A stretch of DNA of 64,000 nucleotides, taken from NCBI GenBank assembly GCA_947450025.1, contig CANFTW010000008.1, forward strand, positions 1 to 64,000. The letters run 5' to 3'. Under the pieces are notes generated by a model. The model was not told the origin of the DNA, ran no database searches, and saw nothing but the letters and a program-made list of their open reading frames with translations. The translations under genes and the position numbers were made by a program. The stretch is from Bacteroidota bacterium. GTDB lineage: Bacteria; Bacteroidota; Bacteroidia; B-17B0; Aurantibacillaceae. Below, one piece after another: positions 1 to 8,580 of the stretch. Numbering within the stretch: the stretch's first letter is position 1; the number at the start of each line of letters is the position of its first letter.

Positions 1-431
1 ACTCCATTTAACCACATAGTTGAATCGCTGCCTCTGTGAAAATCATAAGCAGCCATATCCCCTAATAAAGGTCTGTAGTTAGGAGTGGCATTAGCTCTTT
101 CTTTAATAACCCAAAAGACTGTTCTAATGGTATTGATCGAATTAAAGTTTACATAATCATCTATCCCATCAAATAAAATAGTTTTATGTCCACTGAGATT
201 GGTTTGACTCAGTTTAGGCTTTAAATTAGAGGAGAGTTGGAAGGCATGATTATGATTAGAGGATAAATCATAAATAGTATCAATATCTTGTGTTGCATTA
301 AGCTTTACATAATCTCCTGTTAGCCAAATTTGCAAGCCTGAAAGATTATTAGGAGAAAATGTCGTTTGTGAAAAATAATTAAATGAAATTATTAATAAAT
401 AAAAAAATATAATCTTTCTATAATACAACAT
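1..431 (-). CDS. secreted LamG-like protein, 5' part only
   Basis: The reverse frame from the ATG at 431 stays open to the window edge (143 complete codons), so the 3' end lies outside. Residues 1-22 form a signal peptide (MLYYRKIIF, then a hydrophobic core ending FNYFSQ). The mature part has a concanavalin/LamG-like stretch: GLQIWLTGDYV, then ILFDGIDDYVNF near residues 88-99. That FDGxDDYV motif is the usual hallmark of LamG-type jelly rolls in Bacteroidota surface proteins. Such proteins are normally exported and often end in a T9SS sorting tail, which cannot be checked here. It diverges from the glycan exporter gene across a 44-bp gap and is probably not part of that locus. The family call is good; the function is unknown. 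Confidence 0.72.
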   Translation of the reverse strand, partial: MLYYRKIIFFYLLIISFNYFSQTTFSPNNLSGLQIWLTGDYVKLNATQDIDTIYDLSSNHNHAFQLSSNLKPKLSQTNLSGHKTILFDGIDDYVNFNSINTIRTVFWVIKERANATPNYRPLLGDMAAYDFHRGSDSTMWLNG

Positions 432-475
432 TGAAAAATTTAATTACATTAGTATTTTAAAAGTAATAAATAAAT

Positions 476-1294
476 ATGGAATTTGAAATAAAATCTAAAA
501 ATAAATTCTCATTAGGACTTAAAGAATTATGGGAGTATAGAGAATTATTTTATTTTTTTACTTGGAGGGATATTAAGGTTAAATATAAGCAAACTTTTCT
601 TGGAATATTGTGGGCTGTTTTTCAACCGATGATTATGACTATTTTATTTACACTAGGTTTTGGTAAATTAATAAGTGATAGTTCTGTTTTAAATATTCCT
701 TATCCAGTTTTTGCTTTAAGTGGTTTTATGTTATGGAATGTTTTTTCTAGTGGTTTAACTAATGCAGGAAATAGTATGGTAAACAATGCGAGTATCATTA
801 AAAAAATTTATTTTCCGCGTTTAATTGTTCCTATTTCATCCATACTAGTTTCGCTCATTGATTTCATGATGGCCTTTATAGTATTTGTGCCAGTTTTGTA
901 TTACTATCATTGTTCATTCAAATTATCAGCTTTCCTCTTTGTTCCTCTTAGTTTGCTATTATGCTCTATCGCAACATTTGGATTAGGCACTTTTTTAGCC
1001 GCTGTAAATATTAAATACAGAGATTTTAGATATATTTTACCGTTTTTTATTCAAGCATTATTGTTTTTAACTCCAGTCATATATCCTTTGAATAAAGTGT
1101 CTAATAAATTTTTCGCCTTTGTTTTACAATTTAATCCAATGAATGCGCCAATTGAATTTTTTAGGTTTGGAATAACTGGTGAAAGTTTAAATTATTATTC
1201 TATATTTTATAGTATATTGTGTTCGTCAATATTATTAATTGCTGGAATAATTTATTTTAGAAAAACTGAAAGTTATTTTGCTGATTTAGCTTAA
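476..1294 (+). CDS. wzm: ABC-2 type polysaccharide/O-antigen export permease (Wzm-like)
   Basis: 272 residues, the usual length for Wzm/TagG-type permeases. A cytoplasmic N-terminus ending in FFTWRDIKVKYKQTFLG is followed by about six hydrophobic segments (roughly residues 45-65, 75-95, 115-135, 145-175, 185-205 and 235-260). The WRDIKVRYKQT-type amphipathic stretch and the LTPVIYP motif are characteristic of O-antigen and teichoic-acid permeases. It would form the inner-membrane channel exporting a lipid-linked polysaccharide to the periplasm. The next gene, its ATPase, starts on the base after this stop codon, so the two are translationally coupled. It heads a glycan locus running to about 17163. 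Confidence 0.93.
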   Translation: MEFEIKSKNKFSLGLKELWEYRELFYFFTWRDIKVKYKQTFLGILWAVFQPMIMTILFTLGFGKLISDSSVLNIPYPVFALSGFMLWNVFSSGLTNAGNSMVNNASIIKKIYFPRLIVPISSILVSLIDFMMAFIVFVPVLYYYHCSFKLSAFLFVPLSLLLCSIATFGLGTFLAAVNIKYRDFRYILPFFIQALLFLTPVIYPLNKVSNKFFAFVLQFNPMNAPIEFFRFGITGESLNYYSIFYSILCSSILLIAGIIYFRKTESYFADLA

Positions 1295-2470
1295 ATGAAA
1301 CCAATTTTAGAAATAAAAAATATAAGTAAAAAATTCATGATTAATCATGAATTGAATCATTATTTGAGTTTGCGAGACACTATTGTTAATGCGTTTAAGC
1401 CAAAATCAAGTAAAGAGGTTTTTTACGCATTAAAAGACGTTAGTTTTGATGTCATGCAAGGTGATTCTATTGGTATCATTGGTAAAAACGGCGCAGGAAA
1501 ATCAACTTTACTGAAAATTCTTTCAAAGATTACGCCTCCATCTGAAGGCAAAATTATTTCCCGTGGACGAATTGCTAGTTTATTGGAAGTAGGAACCGGT
1601 TTTCATCCCGAATTAAGTGGACGAGAAAACGTGTTTATGAATGGTTCTATTTTAGGCATGAGACGTGCAGAAATTTTAAAAAATTTCGATGCCATTGTCG
1701 ATTTTTCAGGCGTTGAAAAATTTATTGATACTCCTCTTAAACATTATAGTAGCGGTATGCAGTTACGATTAGCTTTTGCTGTTGCCGCATTTTTGGAAAA
1801 CGAAATTTTAATTATTGATGAGGTATTGGCTGTTGGAGATGCGGAATTTCAGAAAAAGTGTTTAGGTAAAATGAAGGACGTTACTAGTAACGGTAGGACT
1901 ATTTTATTTGTTAGTCACAATATGGCCGCTGTTAAAGCCTTATGCTCAAAGGGTATTTTTATGGCTAATGGACAAGTTACAGCAAATGGACACATAGAGG
2001 AGGTTGTGAATGAATATTTGAGTTTAGGGCATTCTACTTCAGCTTACGCTCCCGAAGTCATTAAAGCAGACGTTGATATTGCAATAAAAAAAATAGAGGT
2101 TTTAAATGAATTAGGTACATCATGTTCTCATTTTACCTGCGATGATTTGATAAATATTAAATTTGATTTTGAAATAAGAAGTATCAATCAGCCATATTCT
2201 TTGTTTGTGATTATTAAAGATAAATATGGCGTACCTGTTTTTTCTGCAGAGCAGTTCATTAAGCAAAATAGTCTTGTCCTCAAAATAAATAAAATGTTTT
2301 TAACGAGAGGTAGCTATCATATTCATTGTTTTGTGCATATTCCTAAAATTAAACAGTTTGATATAGCTGAAGATGTTTGTTATTTTGACATTGTTGATGT
2401 CTCTTCACCTTTTATTATTCATGGGGAGTATGATTACGGGAATGTCTTTGGAAATTATCAATGGGATTAA
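1295..2470 (+). CDS. wzt: polysaccharide ABC exporter ATPase with C-terminal carbohydrate-binding domain (Wzt-like)
   Basis: 391 residues. The nucleotide-binding domain has a Walker A (GKNGAGKST, 63-71), an ABC signature YSSGMQ (151-156), Walker B ILIIDE (171-176) and the switch His208 (FVSHN). It powers the permease encoded immediately upstream. Residues from about 250 to 391 form an extra beta-rich domain (for example LNEIGTSCSHFTCDDLINI-like strands and the end FGNYQWD). In Wzt proteins this C-terminal domain recognises the finished, end-capped glycan, which suggests export coupled to chain termination. The methyltransferase gene that follows 17 bp later could supply such a cap, but that is inference. 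Confidence 0.93.
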   Translation: MKPILEIKNISKKFMINHELNHYLSLRDTIVNAFKPKSSKEVFYALKDVSFDVMQGDSIGIIGKNGAGKSTLLKILSKITPPSEGKIISRGRIASLLEVGTGFHPELSGRENVFMNGSILGMRRAEILKNFDAIVDFSGVEKFIDTPLKHYSSGMQLRLAFAVAAFLENEILIIDEVLAVGDAEFQKKCLGKMKDVTSNGRTILFVSHNMAAVKALCSKGIFMANGQVTANGHIEEVVNEYLSLGHSTSAYAPEVIKADVDIAIKKIEVLNELGTSCSHFTCDDLINIKFDFEIRSINQPYSLFVIIKDKYGVPVFSAEQFIKQNSLVLKINKMFLTRGSYHIHCFVHIPKIKQFDIAEDVCYFDIVDVSSPFIIHGEYDYGNVFGNYQWD

Positions 2471-2487
2471 TTATTTAAGTAATACTT

Positions 2488-3237
2488 ATGCTAAAAAAAA
2501 TAAAAACATATTATAGAAATGGTGAAACTTTTTTAAACGATCCTTTCCATCTTGCCGTAAATAAATTAAATAGTATTGAAAGAAAAAAGCAACCACTTCG
2601 TTCGGATATCATTAATCATATTGCAAATTTTTTAAATAGAAAAATCACTTATTTAGAAATCGGCGTTCGAAATCCTAATGATAATTTTAATCTCATAAAA
2701 GCGGATATTAAGTATAGTGTTGATCCCGGCGTTGAGTTTATAGAAAATCCAGTTGACTTTAAAATGACTAGTGATGAGTTTTTTAATCAATTACGAGATG
2801 GTGTGGTTCTAGATAAAATGACTCGTTTCGATATTATATTTGTTGATGGATTGCATTTAGCAGATCAAGTAGAGCGTGATATTGAAAATGCACTCTGTTT
2901 TATAAAAGAAGATGGATTTATTATTTTACATGATTGTAATCCACCATCAGAATTTCATGCGAGAGAAGTTCTTCAATATAGTATTTCTCCTGCTATGCAA
3001 TATTGGAATGGGACTACCTGGAAAGCTTTTTTCAAAACTAGATTAAGAAATGATTTGTTTTCATGTTGTATAGATACGGATTGGGGGGTTGGCATTATTT
3101 CTAAATCAATTAATTTGGGTCCTCACTCTAATGTATCAAATCCTTTTTATGAATTTAAAACTTTTGAGCAAAACCGAAAGGATTCATTAAATTTAATGCA
3201 TTTCGATGAATTTGTAAGTCTTTTAAAATTAGTTTAA
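2488..3237 (+). CDS. class I SAM-dependent methyltransferase (Methyltransf_24-like)
   Basis: 249 residues. A Rossmann motif I, YLEIGVRNPNDNF (55-67), replaces the more usual glycine-rich loop. FDIIFVDGLHLADQV (114-128) and ILHDCNPPSEF (146-156) match the type-24 methyltransferases found in sugar and LPS loci, where the Asp and His residues sit near the SAM and metal site. It lies 17 bp behind the Wzt gene, so it is probably co-transcribed with the exporter. A role in methylating the polysaccharide, perhaps as a terminal cap read by the Wzt C-terminal domain, is plausible but not shown by sequence. Confidence 0.82.
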   Translation: MLKKIKTYYRNGETFLNDPFHLAVNKLNSIERKKQPLRSDIINHIANFLNRKITYLEIGVRNPNDNFNLIKADIKYSVDPGVEFIENPVDFKMTSDEFFNQLRDGVVLDKMTRFDIIFVDGLHLADQVERDIENALCFIKEDGFIILHDCNPPSEFHAREVLQYSISPAMQYWNGTTWKAFFKTRLRNDLFSCCIDTDWGVGIISKSINLGPHSNVSNPFYEFKTFEQNRKDSLNLMHFDEFVSLLKLV

Positions 3238-3299
3238 TTATGATAATGATAGGTATATTATAGTTTTATATTATTCTAATTTTATACTTTAATAGATAT

Positions 3300-4523
3300 A
3301 TGAATAAAATTAAATCTTTATTATTTGTTATTTTTTTTCTTATTTCATTTATATTGATAAAATTTATTTTTTTTCCTATATTATTTATTTATACTTTTTT
3401 TATTTTAAAAAAAACTCATTCAGCAAAATCAGTAATTTTTATTGAAAATTTTCCAATAGAAAATGCAGGTTATTATTACCGAGCAGAGGCTTGGGTTAAA
3501 AGGCTTAAGATTGATGGTTATTTAGCAAAAACAATTACGTTAATTGATGATAAAAAAACATGGGACTATTATGTTATTTATCATTTTAATTTTTTTTTAA
3601 TTTACACTCTTTGGAAAAGAACTTTTCAATTATTTGAAGTGTTAAAATTTGATGTCATTATTGTAAGGAGAGAATTATTATTTTTTAATGAGTATGGTGA
3701 TTTGTTTCTGGAAAAGTTTCTTATGAAAGTTCATCCAAATGTTATTTTGGATATTGACGATGATTTAGGAGCAGCAAAGGAAGAACCACGAAGAATTGTT
3801 AATTTATTTGGCAAGTTATTATTTGAGACTGGGAATAAATTTAATGATTCACTTTTATTATATTCAAAATTTATAGTTGGATCGGATTATTTAAAGAGTT
3901 TAGTGTTAAATAAAAATCCAAAAGCTAACATTATGATTTTACCTACTTGTGTTGAGTACCAAGAAGAAGATAAAAGTGATTTTTATTTAAAAGATAATCA
4001 ATCTCCTTTTGTATTTGGCTGGACAGGTATTTCAGGAAATCTTCACTTGCTCGATTTTTTAATACCAATATTTAATAAGTTTTCTGAAAAATATTCATTT
4101 AAATTGTTGATAATTAGCGGCCAAGTTTATAATCCAACTACAACACCAAAATTCGAAATTGTCAATATACCTTGGAGTTTATCTGATGATATTAAGAATA
4201 TATCCAAAATTGATATAGGACTAATGCCATTAATTGATACAATCTCAAATAGAGGAAAGTGTGGGTTTAAATTAATCCAGTATATGTCACTGGGTATTCC
4301 TTCAATAGGGCAGTCTATTACGGTTAATCTTGATATTATACCTAATGAGAAATATGGATGGTTAGTAAAAAGTGAATTAGATTGGGAGGAGGCAATTTTT
4401 GAAATACTTAACTCTCCTAGAGAAAATTTAAAAACTATTGGAGCGAATGCATCTGTGCATATTAATAAAAAATATTCATTTGATGCGAATTATAATGAAT
4501 TAAAAAACTATTTAGCGCATTAA
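3300..4523 (+). CDS. glycosyltransferase, membrane-anchored, GT-B type
   Basis: 407 residues. A strongly hydrophobic N-terminus (about 5-37, with long Phe/Ile runs) suggests membrane anchoring. The GT-B signs are GYYYRAEAWVKRL near 57-70, the acidic DIDDDLG stretch, WTGISGNLHLL in the second Rossmann domain, and the GT4-type C-terminal motif GFKLIQYMSLGIPSIG near 320-336. It probably adds one sugar to the exported glycan; donor and linkage cannot be read. The coding sequence is visibly richer in A/T homopolymers than the housekeeping genes downstream, as is common in exchanged glycan genes. Its 3' end overlaps the convergent acyltransferase gene by 12 bp. Confidence 0.83.
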   Translation: MNKIKSLLFVIFFLISFILIKFIFFPILFIYTFFILKKTHSAKSVIFIENFPIENAGYYYRAEAWVKRLKIDGYLAKTITLIDDKKTWDYYVIYHFNFFLIYTLWKRTFQLFEVLKFDVIIVRRELLFFNEYGDLFLEKFLMKVHPNVILDIDDDLGAAKEEPRRIVNLFGKLLFETGNKFNDSLLLYSKFIVGSDYLKSLVLNKNPKANIMILPTCVEYQEEDKSDFYLKDNQSPFVFGWTGISGNLHLLDFLIPIFNKFSEKYSFKLLIISGQVYNPTTTPKFEIVNIPWSLSDDIKNISKIDIGLMPLIDTISNRGKCGFKLIQYMSLGIPSIGQSITVNLDIIPNEKYGWLVKSELDWEEAIFEILNSPRENLKTIGANASVHINKKYSFDANYNELKNYLAH

Positions 4524-5219
4524 TTCATTAAATTTTTCTATAAAATCATCATCTATTTTTTTATTAAATAAACTGCTATTTTTTTTTATTTTTTCTATCG
4601 ACCAATTCCACCATTTTATCTCCTTTAAAAAACGAATAGTTTTTTCATTGAATCTGTATTTAATAACTATTGCTGGTGAACCAGCTGCTATTGCATAGTC
4701 TGGTATGTCTTTATTAACAACGCTATTGGAAGCAATAATAGCGCCATCTCCAATCTTTACTCCCGATAAAATAACACATTGGGTTCCTATCCAAACATCA
4801 TTTCCTAATTCTATTTTACCTTTTGAATTAATATCCTCAATGATATCTTTATTTAAGATAATATTATTTATCATTGAGGTCGAGATATTCTCAGTCTTAT
4901 GATAATATTCTTGAAATGAGACATTCCTAGCAATCGAACAGAATTTTCCAATACTAATTTCATTAATTTTGCTATAAAAATCAGTATTTGGCCCACTTAT
5001 ACTCGTGAATTTGTCAACTTTTATTTTACCACTCATATAAACTCCTTTTGTAATAATAACGTTTTCACCTATTTCAATATCACCTTCTAAATAAGCATCC
5101 TTTATAACAGCACTTGAATCTATTTTATTTAAGTCTAGAATATTGCTTTGATATGTATTTGATTTTGCATTTAAAATGTAAATGCTTAGCTTTGAAAGAA
5201 TGTAGTTAAATATGTTCAT
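4512..5219 (-). CDS. hexapeptide-repeat (left-handed beta-helix) acyltransferase, xenobiotic/LPS O-acetyltransferase type
   Basis: 235 residues and the only short reverse-strand gene in the left part of the glycan locus. It shows the [LIV]-G-x4 hexapeptide pattern in two blocks, IEIGENVIITKGVYMSG (about 47-63) and a C-terminal coil, IELGNDVWIGTQCVILSG followed by VKIGDGAIIASNSVV. A loop containing YYHKTENIST carries the probable catalytic His, and the tail DYAIAAGSPAIVIKYRF is typical of CatB/WbbJ-like acetyltransferases. It probably O- or N-acetylates a sugar of the exported polysaccharide. It diverges from the next glycosyltransferase across about 50 bp. Confidence 0.87.
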   Translation of the reverse strand: MNIFNYILSKLSIYILNAKSNTYQSNILDLNKIDSSAVIKDAYLEGDIEIGENVIITKGVYMSGKIKVDKFTSISGPNTDFYSKINEISIGKFCSIARNVSFQEYYHKTENISTSMINNIILNKDIIEDINSKGKIELGNDVWIGTQCVILSGVKIGDGAIIASNSVVNKDIPDYAIAAGSPAIVIKYRFNEKTIRFLKEIKWWNWSIEKIKKNSSLFNKKIDDDFIEKFNELMR

Positions 5220-5268
5220 TTTTTAATTTATTCTGCGATTTAGTATTTCTCTTATTGATTTGTATAGT

Positions 5269-6489
5269 ATGAAAAGAATATTGTTTTTAGTTGACGCTCC
5301 TTTAGAAAAAAATATTCGTGCATATAAGACTATTTCATCTCTTTCTAAGTTGTTTGAAATTACTGTTATACATCGAGTTAAATTAGAACAAAATTCATTA
5401 TACTATAATATTAAAAATACTAATTTTTTTACTATCCCTAATAGTATTGATGGTTTTTTTTTAAGAACATTCTTTTTAGGAAATGATTTTTCAAAAAGTT
5501 TTTATAAGTATTGTCATGATAATAATTTAAATTTTTTGGATTTTGAAATTATTTACTGTGTTGATCTTTGGACATTTCCTTTGGCAGTTTCAATTAAACA
5601 ACTTACAAAGGCAAAATTAATATATGATTCGTATGAGATTTGTGTTGAAACTATTAGTCAATATTATCCTCAGCAGAATAGTTTTATTCGTCAAATATTT
5701 TTTAAATCTTGGATTTATATAACAAAAAAAAATGCTTATTATATTGAAAGAAAGGCATTCAAAGAGGTTGATTTATTTGTTACAACTTGCAAAAGTTACT
5801 TGAATTATTTTAATGATCATTATTCAATTAAAAACTCTATTATTGTAATGAATTGTCCATATAAATTCGATAAAATAGAGCCTATTAATCTTCATAAAAA
5901 GTTTCAAATAGATATTAGTAAAACGATCTTACTCTATATAGGTAATTTTAATAGTGGACGTAAACTAGAATTAATTATTGAGTCCGCTAAACATCTAAAT
6001 TCTAATTGCCATATATTATTTTTAGGAGAAGGAACTTTAGGTGATAGTCTAAAAAAGCAATCTCAAAATCTTCCAAATGTATCCGTCGAAGGACCATTTG
6101 AAATGGCTAATACTTTGAATTTAATGAAGGGAGCTGATTTTGGTATTTTATTGCTTGAGACTTCTAATCTTTCTAAATATTATGCCTCTGCTAATAAAGT
6201 TTTTGATTTTTTACTTTTAGATAAACCAATGTTTTTGTCAAATACTCCTGAAAATTTATTAATTTCAAAAGAATCGAAAAAATTCATCATTTTAAACGAT
6301 GATAGGCCTGAAGCAATTGCTAAAATAATTGACAATTATATTTTGGAACAACATTGTAAACAAACCTTAAACTATCATAATGTTTTAAGTAATGATATTT
6401 ATACATGGGAAAATCAGGAAGTATTACTAATAAATGCTATTCAAAATGTAATTACTCAAAATAATTCTTGTAGTCTTGAGTCGACTTAG
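5269..6489 (+). CDS. glycosyltransferase family 4-like
   Basis: 406 residues from the ATG at 5269. An in-frame TTG at 5260 is possible, but MKRILFLVDAPL is the natural GT-B start strand. An N-terminal Rossmann half (ILFLVDAP, then RAYKTISSLSKLF) is followed by a linker and a C-terminal half with TILLYIGNFNSGRKLELII, ILFLGEGTLGDSLKK and ADFGILLLETSN. The acceptor-loop motif ASANKVFDFLLLDKPMF corresponds to the GT4 nucleotide-sugar site. It sits in the glycan locus, next to the acyltransferase on the other strand, and is AT-rich like its upstream neighbour. Donor and linkage are unknown. Confidence 0.84.
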   Translation: MKRILFLVDAPLEKNIRAYKTISSLSKLFEITVIHRVKLEQNSLYYNIKNTNFFTIPNSIDGFFLRTFFLGNDFSKSFYKYCHDNNLNFLDFEIIYCVDLWTFPLAVSIKQLTKAKLIYDSYEICVETISQYYPQQNSFIRQIFFKSWIYITKKNAYYIERKAFKEVDLFVTTCKSYLNYFNDHYSIKNSIIVMNCPYKFDKIEPINLHKKFQIDISKTILLYIGNFNSGRKLELIIESAKHLNSNCHILFLGEGTLGDSLKKQSQNLPNVSVEGPFEMANTLNLMKGADFGILLLETSNLSKYYASANKVFDFLLLDKPMFLSNTPENLLISKESKKFIILNDDRPEAIAKIIDNYILEQHCKQTLNYHNVLSNDIYTWENQEVLLINAIQNVITQNNSCSLEST

Positions 6490-6595
6490 TTTGTAAATTG
6501 TATTATAATAAACTTAATGATATGCACTTTTGATAACAAAGTTTAAGGCAAAAGACCACTTAAATGAATTGAAATTCTTAAATTCGTATTAAGTA

Positions 6596-7951
6596 ATGGT
6601 AAAAGTTTTAATATTGGCCTATGATTTCCCTCCTTACGTTTCTGTGGGCGGGCTTAGACCTTATGGATGGTTTAAGTATTTTCATCAGTTTGATATTTAT
6701 CCTATTGTGATTACTCGTCAATGGTCCAATCAGTATGGAAATTATTTAGATTATATTGCGCCAGGCGAATCAAATTCAGATATCATTGAAGAGACTTCTC
6801 AAGGTACTATTATTAGAACGCCCTATTTTCCTAATTTAGCTAATCGACTAATGCTAAAATACGGAGATTCTAAATATCGATTAGTTCGAAAATCTATTTC
6901 AGCCTTTTACGAATTTGCTCAATTTATAGTTCCGATAGGACCAAAGTCACAATTATATAAATCAGCCGACAGGTATTTATCCTCTCATAAGGTAGATATG
7001 ATTATCGCCACTGGGGATCCTTTTGTATTATTTAATTATGCTAAAAAGTTAAGTCACAAATATCATATTCCTTGGATAGCTGATTATCGTGATCCTTGGT
7101 CACAAAAAACAGACATACAAAATAATTTTTTATTAAAAAAATGGAACATGTTTTTTGAAAAGAAAATTGTAAGTGATGCGCATAGTGTCACAACAGTCTC
7201 TGAATTTTTAAAAGCATCTATTCAGTCAAATGTTCAACATCATAATATTCAAATCATAAAAAATGGTTACGATCCAGAAGCGATGGAGGCTGCTAAAGAA
7301 ATTAGTCAAAGAAATGATGTCTTAGGTATCGCTCTTGCTGGCTCTATTTATGATTGGCATCCACTTAAAAAAGTTCTGACTATTTTTTCTGAATTAATAA
7401 AAATAGACTCCGACGTAAAATTTGAAATCAACTTTTATGGGATAAATATTTACTCGAAACATATTCAATGTAATATTAATGAATTGATTTCTTCAGAGTT
7501 TCCGGATTTAAAAGAATTTATAAAAGTTCACAGTAAAATACCAAATGACAGGTTGCTAAAAGAATTAGCCAAACAAAATATCATGCTTTTATTTAATGAT
7601 TACTCAATTTTAGGAACAAAAATTTTTGATTATATCGGACTTCATCGAAATATTTTATTTTGTTTTGAAAATGATGAGGAAACTGAGAGTTTAAGGTCTA
7701 AATATTTTACACTACAAGAATCAAAATCCTTAAATCAAAAGTTACAGATAGATGCAATTCATGAAACAGATTCAGGATATATTATTCGTGATGGTATTCA
7801 TTTACTTGAAAAATTAAAAGAATTGAACTTAGAGTTTAAACAATATGGTTTTATTAAATCATATGCTATTCATACTGATCAATATTCTCGTATGCATCAA
7901 GTAGAACAATTGGCATCTTTAATAAAAACGATTTCATTACAGAAAAAATAG
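6596..7951 (+). CDS. glycosyltransferase, GT-B fold
   Basis: 451 residues. The N-terminus VLILAYDFPPYVSVGGLRP is the typical first strand and glycine loop of Bacteroidota GT4-like enzymes. Other landmarks are IPWIADYRDPWSQ (about 158-170), VTTVSEFLKASI, and a C-terminal half with IALAGSIYDWHPLKK and GTKIFDYIGLHRNIL. The 106-bp gap upstream holds no recognisable gene. The hisH-like gene begins 4 bp after this stop, so this enzyme and the amidotransferase trio are probably one transcript. It may handle the amidino sugar made by that trio, but this rests only on adjacency. Confidence 0.85.
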   Translation: MVKVLILAYDFPPYVSVGGLRPYGWFKYFHQFDIYPIVITRQWSNQYGNYLDYIAPGESNSDIIEETSQGTIIRTPYFPNLANRLMLKYGDSKYRLVRKSISAFYEFAQFIVPIGPKSQLYKSADRYLSSHKVDMIIATGDPFVLFNYAKKLSHKYHIPWIADYRDPWSQKTDIQNNFLLKKWNMFFEKKIVSDAHSVTTVSEFLKASIQSNVQHHNIQIIKNGYDPEAMEAAKEISQRNDVLGIALAGSIYDWHPLKKVLTIFSELIKIDSDVKFEINFYGINIYSKHIQCNINELISSEFPDLKEFIKVHSKIPNDRLLKELAKQNIMLLFNDYSILGTKIFDYIGLHRNILFCFENDEETESLRSKYFTLQESKSLNQKLQIDAIHETDSGYIIRDGIHLLEKLKELNLEFKQYGFIKSYAIHTDQYSRMHQVEQLASLIKTISLQKK

Positions 7952-7955
7952 TAGG

Positions 7956-8579
7956 ATGATGACAGGCCAAGTAGTTATTATAGATTATGGAATGGGAAAT
8001 ATTCACTCTATCCAAAAAAAATTAGCGCGATTAAAAATTAATTCTTTGGTGTCTTCTAGCCATCAAGATATAATAGCAGCAGATAAGATTATTTTACCAG
8101 GAGTTGGTCATTTTGGTCAGGCAATGGAAAAATTACACCAATTAGACTTGATTCATGTATTAAATGAAGAGGTGCTTCATAAAAAGAAACCGATTCTGGG
8201 TATTTGCTTAGGTATGCAATTAATGGCTTTAAGAAGTGAAGAAGGAAATGTGAATGGATTAGGATGGATAGATGCCGACGTCATAAAATTTAAAGTAAAA
8301 GAGAAATTAAAATATAAAATACCTCATACAGGTTGGAATGAAATTATAATCAAGAAAGAAAGTCCATTAATGAAAGGGATTCCTGATTTATCTGAATTTT
8401 ATTTTGTTCATTCCTATCATTTTAAAGCCCATCAATCAGAAGATATTTTAAATGAAACAGACTATGAAGAGCTTTTTGTTTCATCCATCCAACGTGATAA
8501 TATTTTTGGGGTTCAGTACCATCCCGAAAAAAGCCATGACGTTGGAGAATTAGTATTAAAAAACTTTATTCAGTTGTAA
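7956..8579 (+). CDS. hisH: HisH-family glutamine amidotransferase of a sugar-amidination trio
   Basis: 207 residues, class I glutaminase. The catalytic triad is visible: Cys84 in LGICLGMQ, His189 and Glu191 in VQYHPEK, with the oxyanion region PGVGHFG near 48-54. In histidine synthesis HisH releases ammonia from glutamine for HisF. Here the genes next door are a HisF paralogue lacking a key aspartate and a WbpG/PseA-type N-acetyl sugar amidotransferase. That set is known from Pseudomonas B-band LPS loci, where it makes acetamidino sugars. The stop is followed after 1 bp by hisF. No other histidine gene is in the window, so a glycan role is far more likely than histidine synthesis. Confidence 0.9.
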   Translation: MMTGQVVIIDYGMGNIHSIQKKLARLKINSLVSSSHQDIIAADKIILPGVGHFGQAMEKLHQLDLIHVLNEEVLHKKKPILGICLGMQLMALRSEEGNVNGLGWIDADVIKFKVKEKLKYKIPHTGWNEIIIKKESPLMKGIPDLSEFYFVHSYHFKAHQSEDILNETDYEELFVSSIQRDNIFGVQYHPEKSHDVGELVLKNFIQL

Positions 8580-8580
8580 A

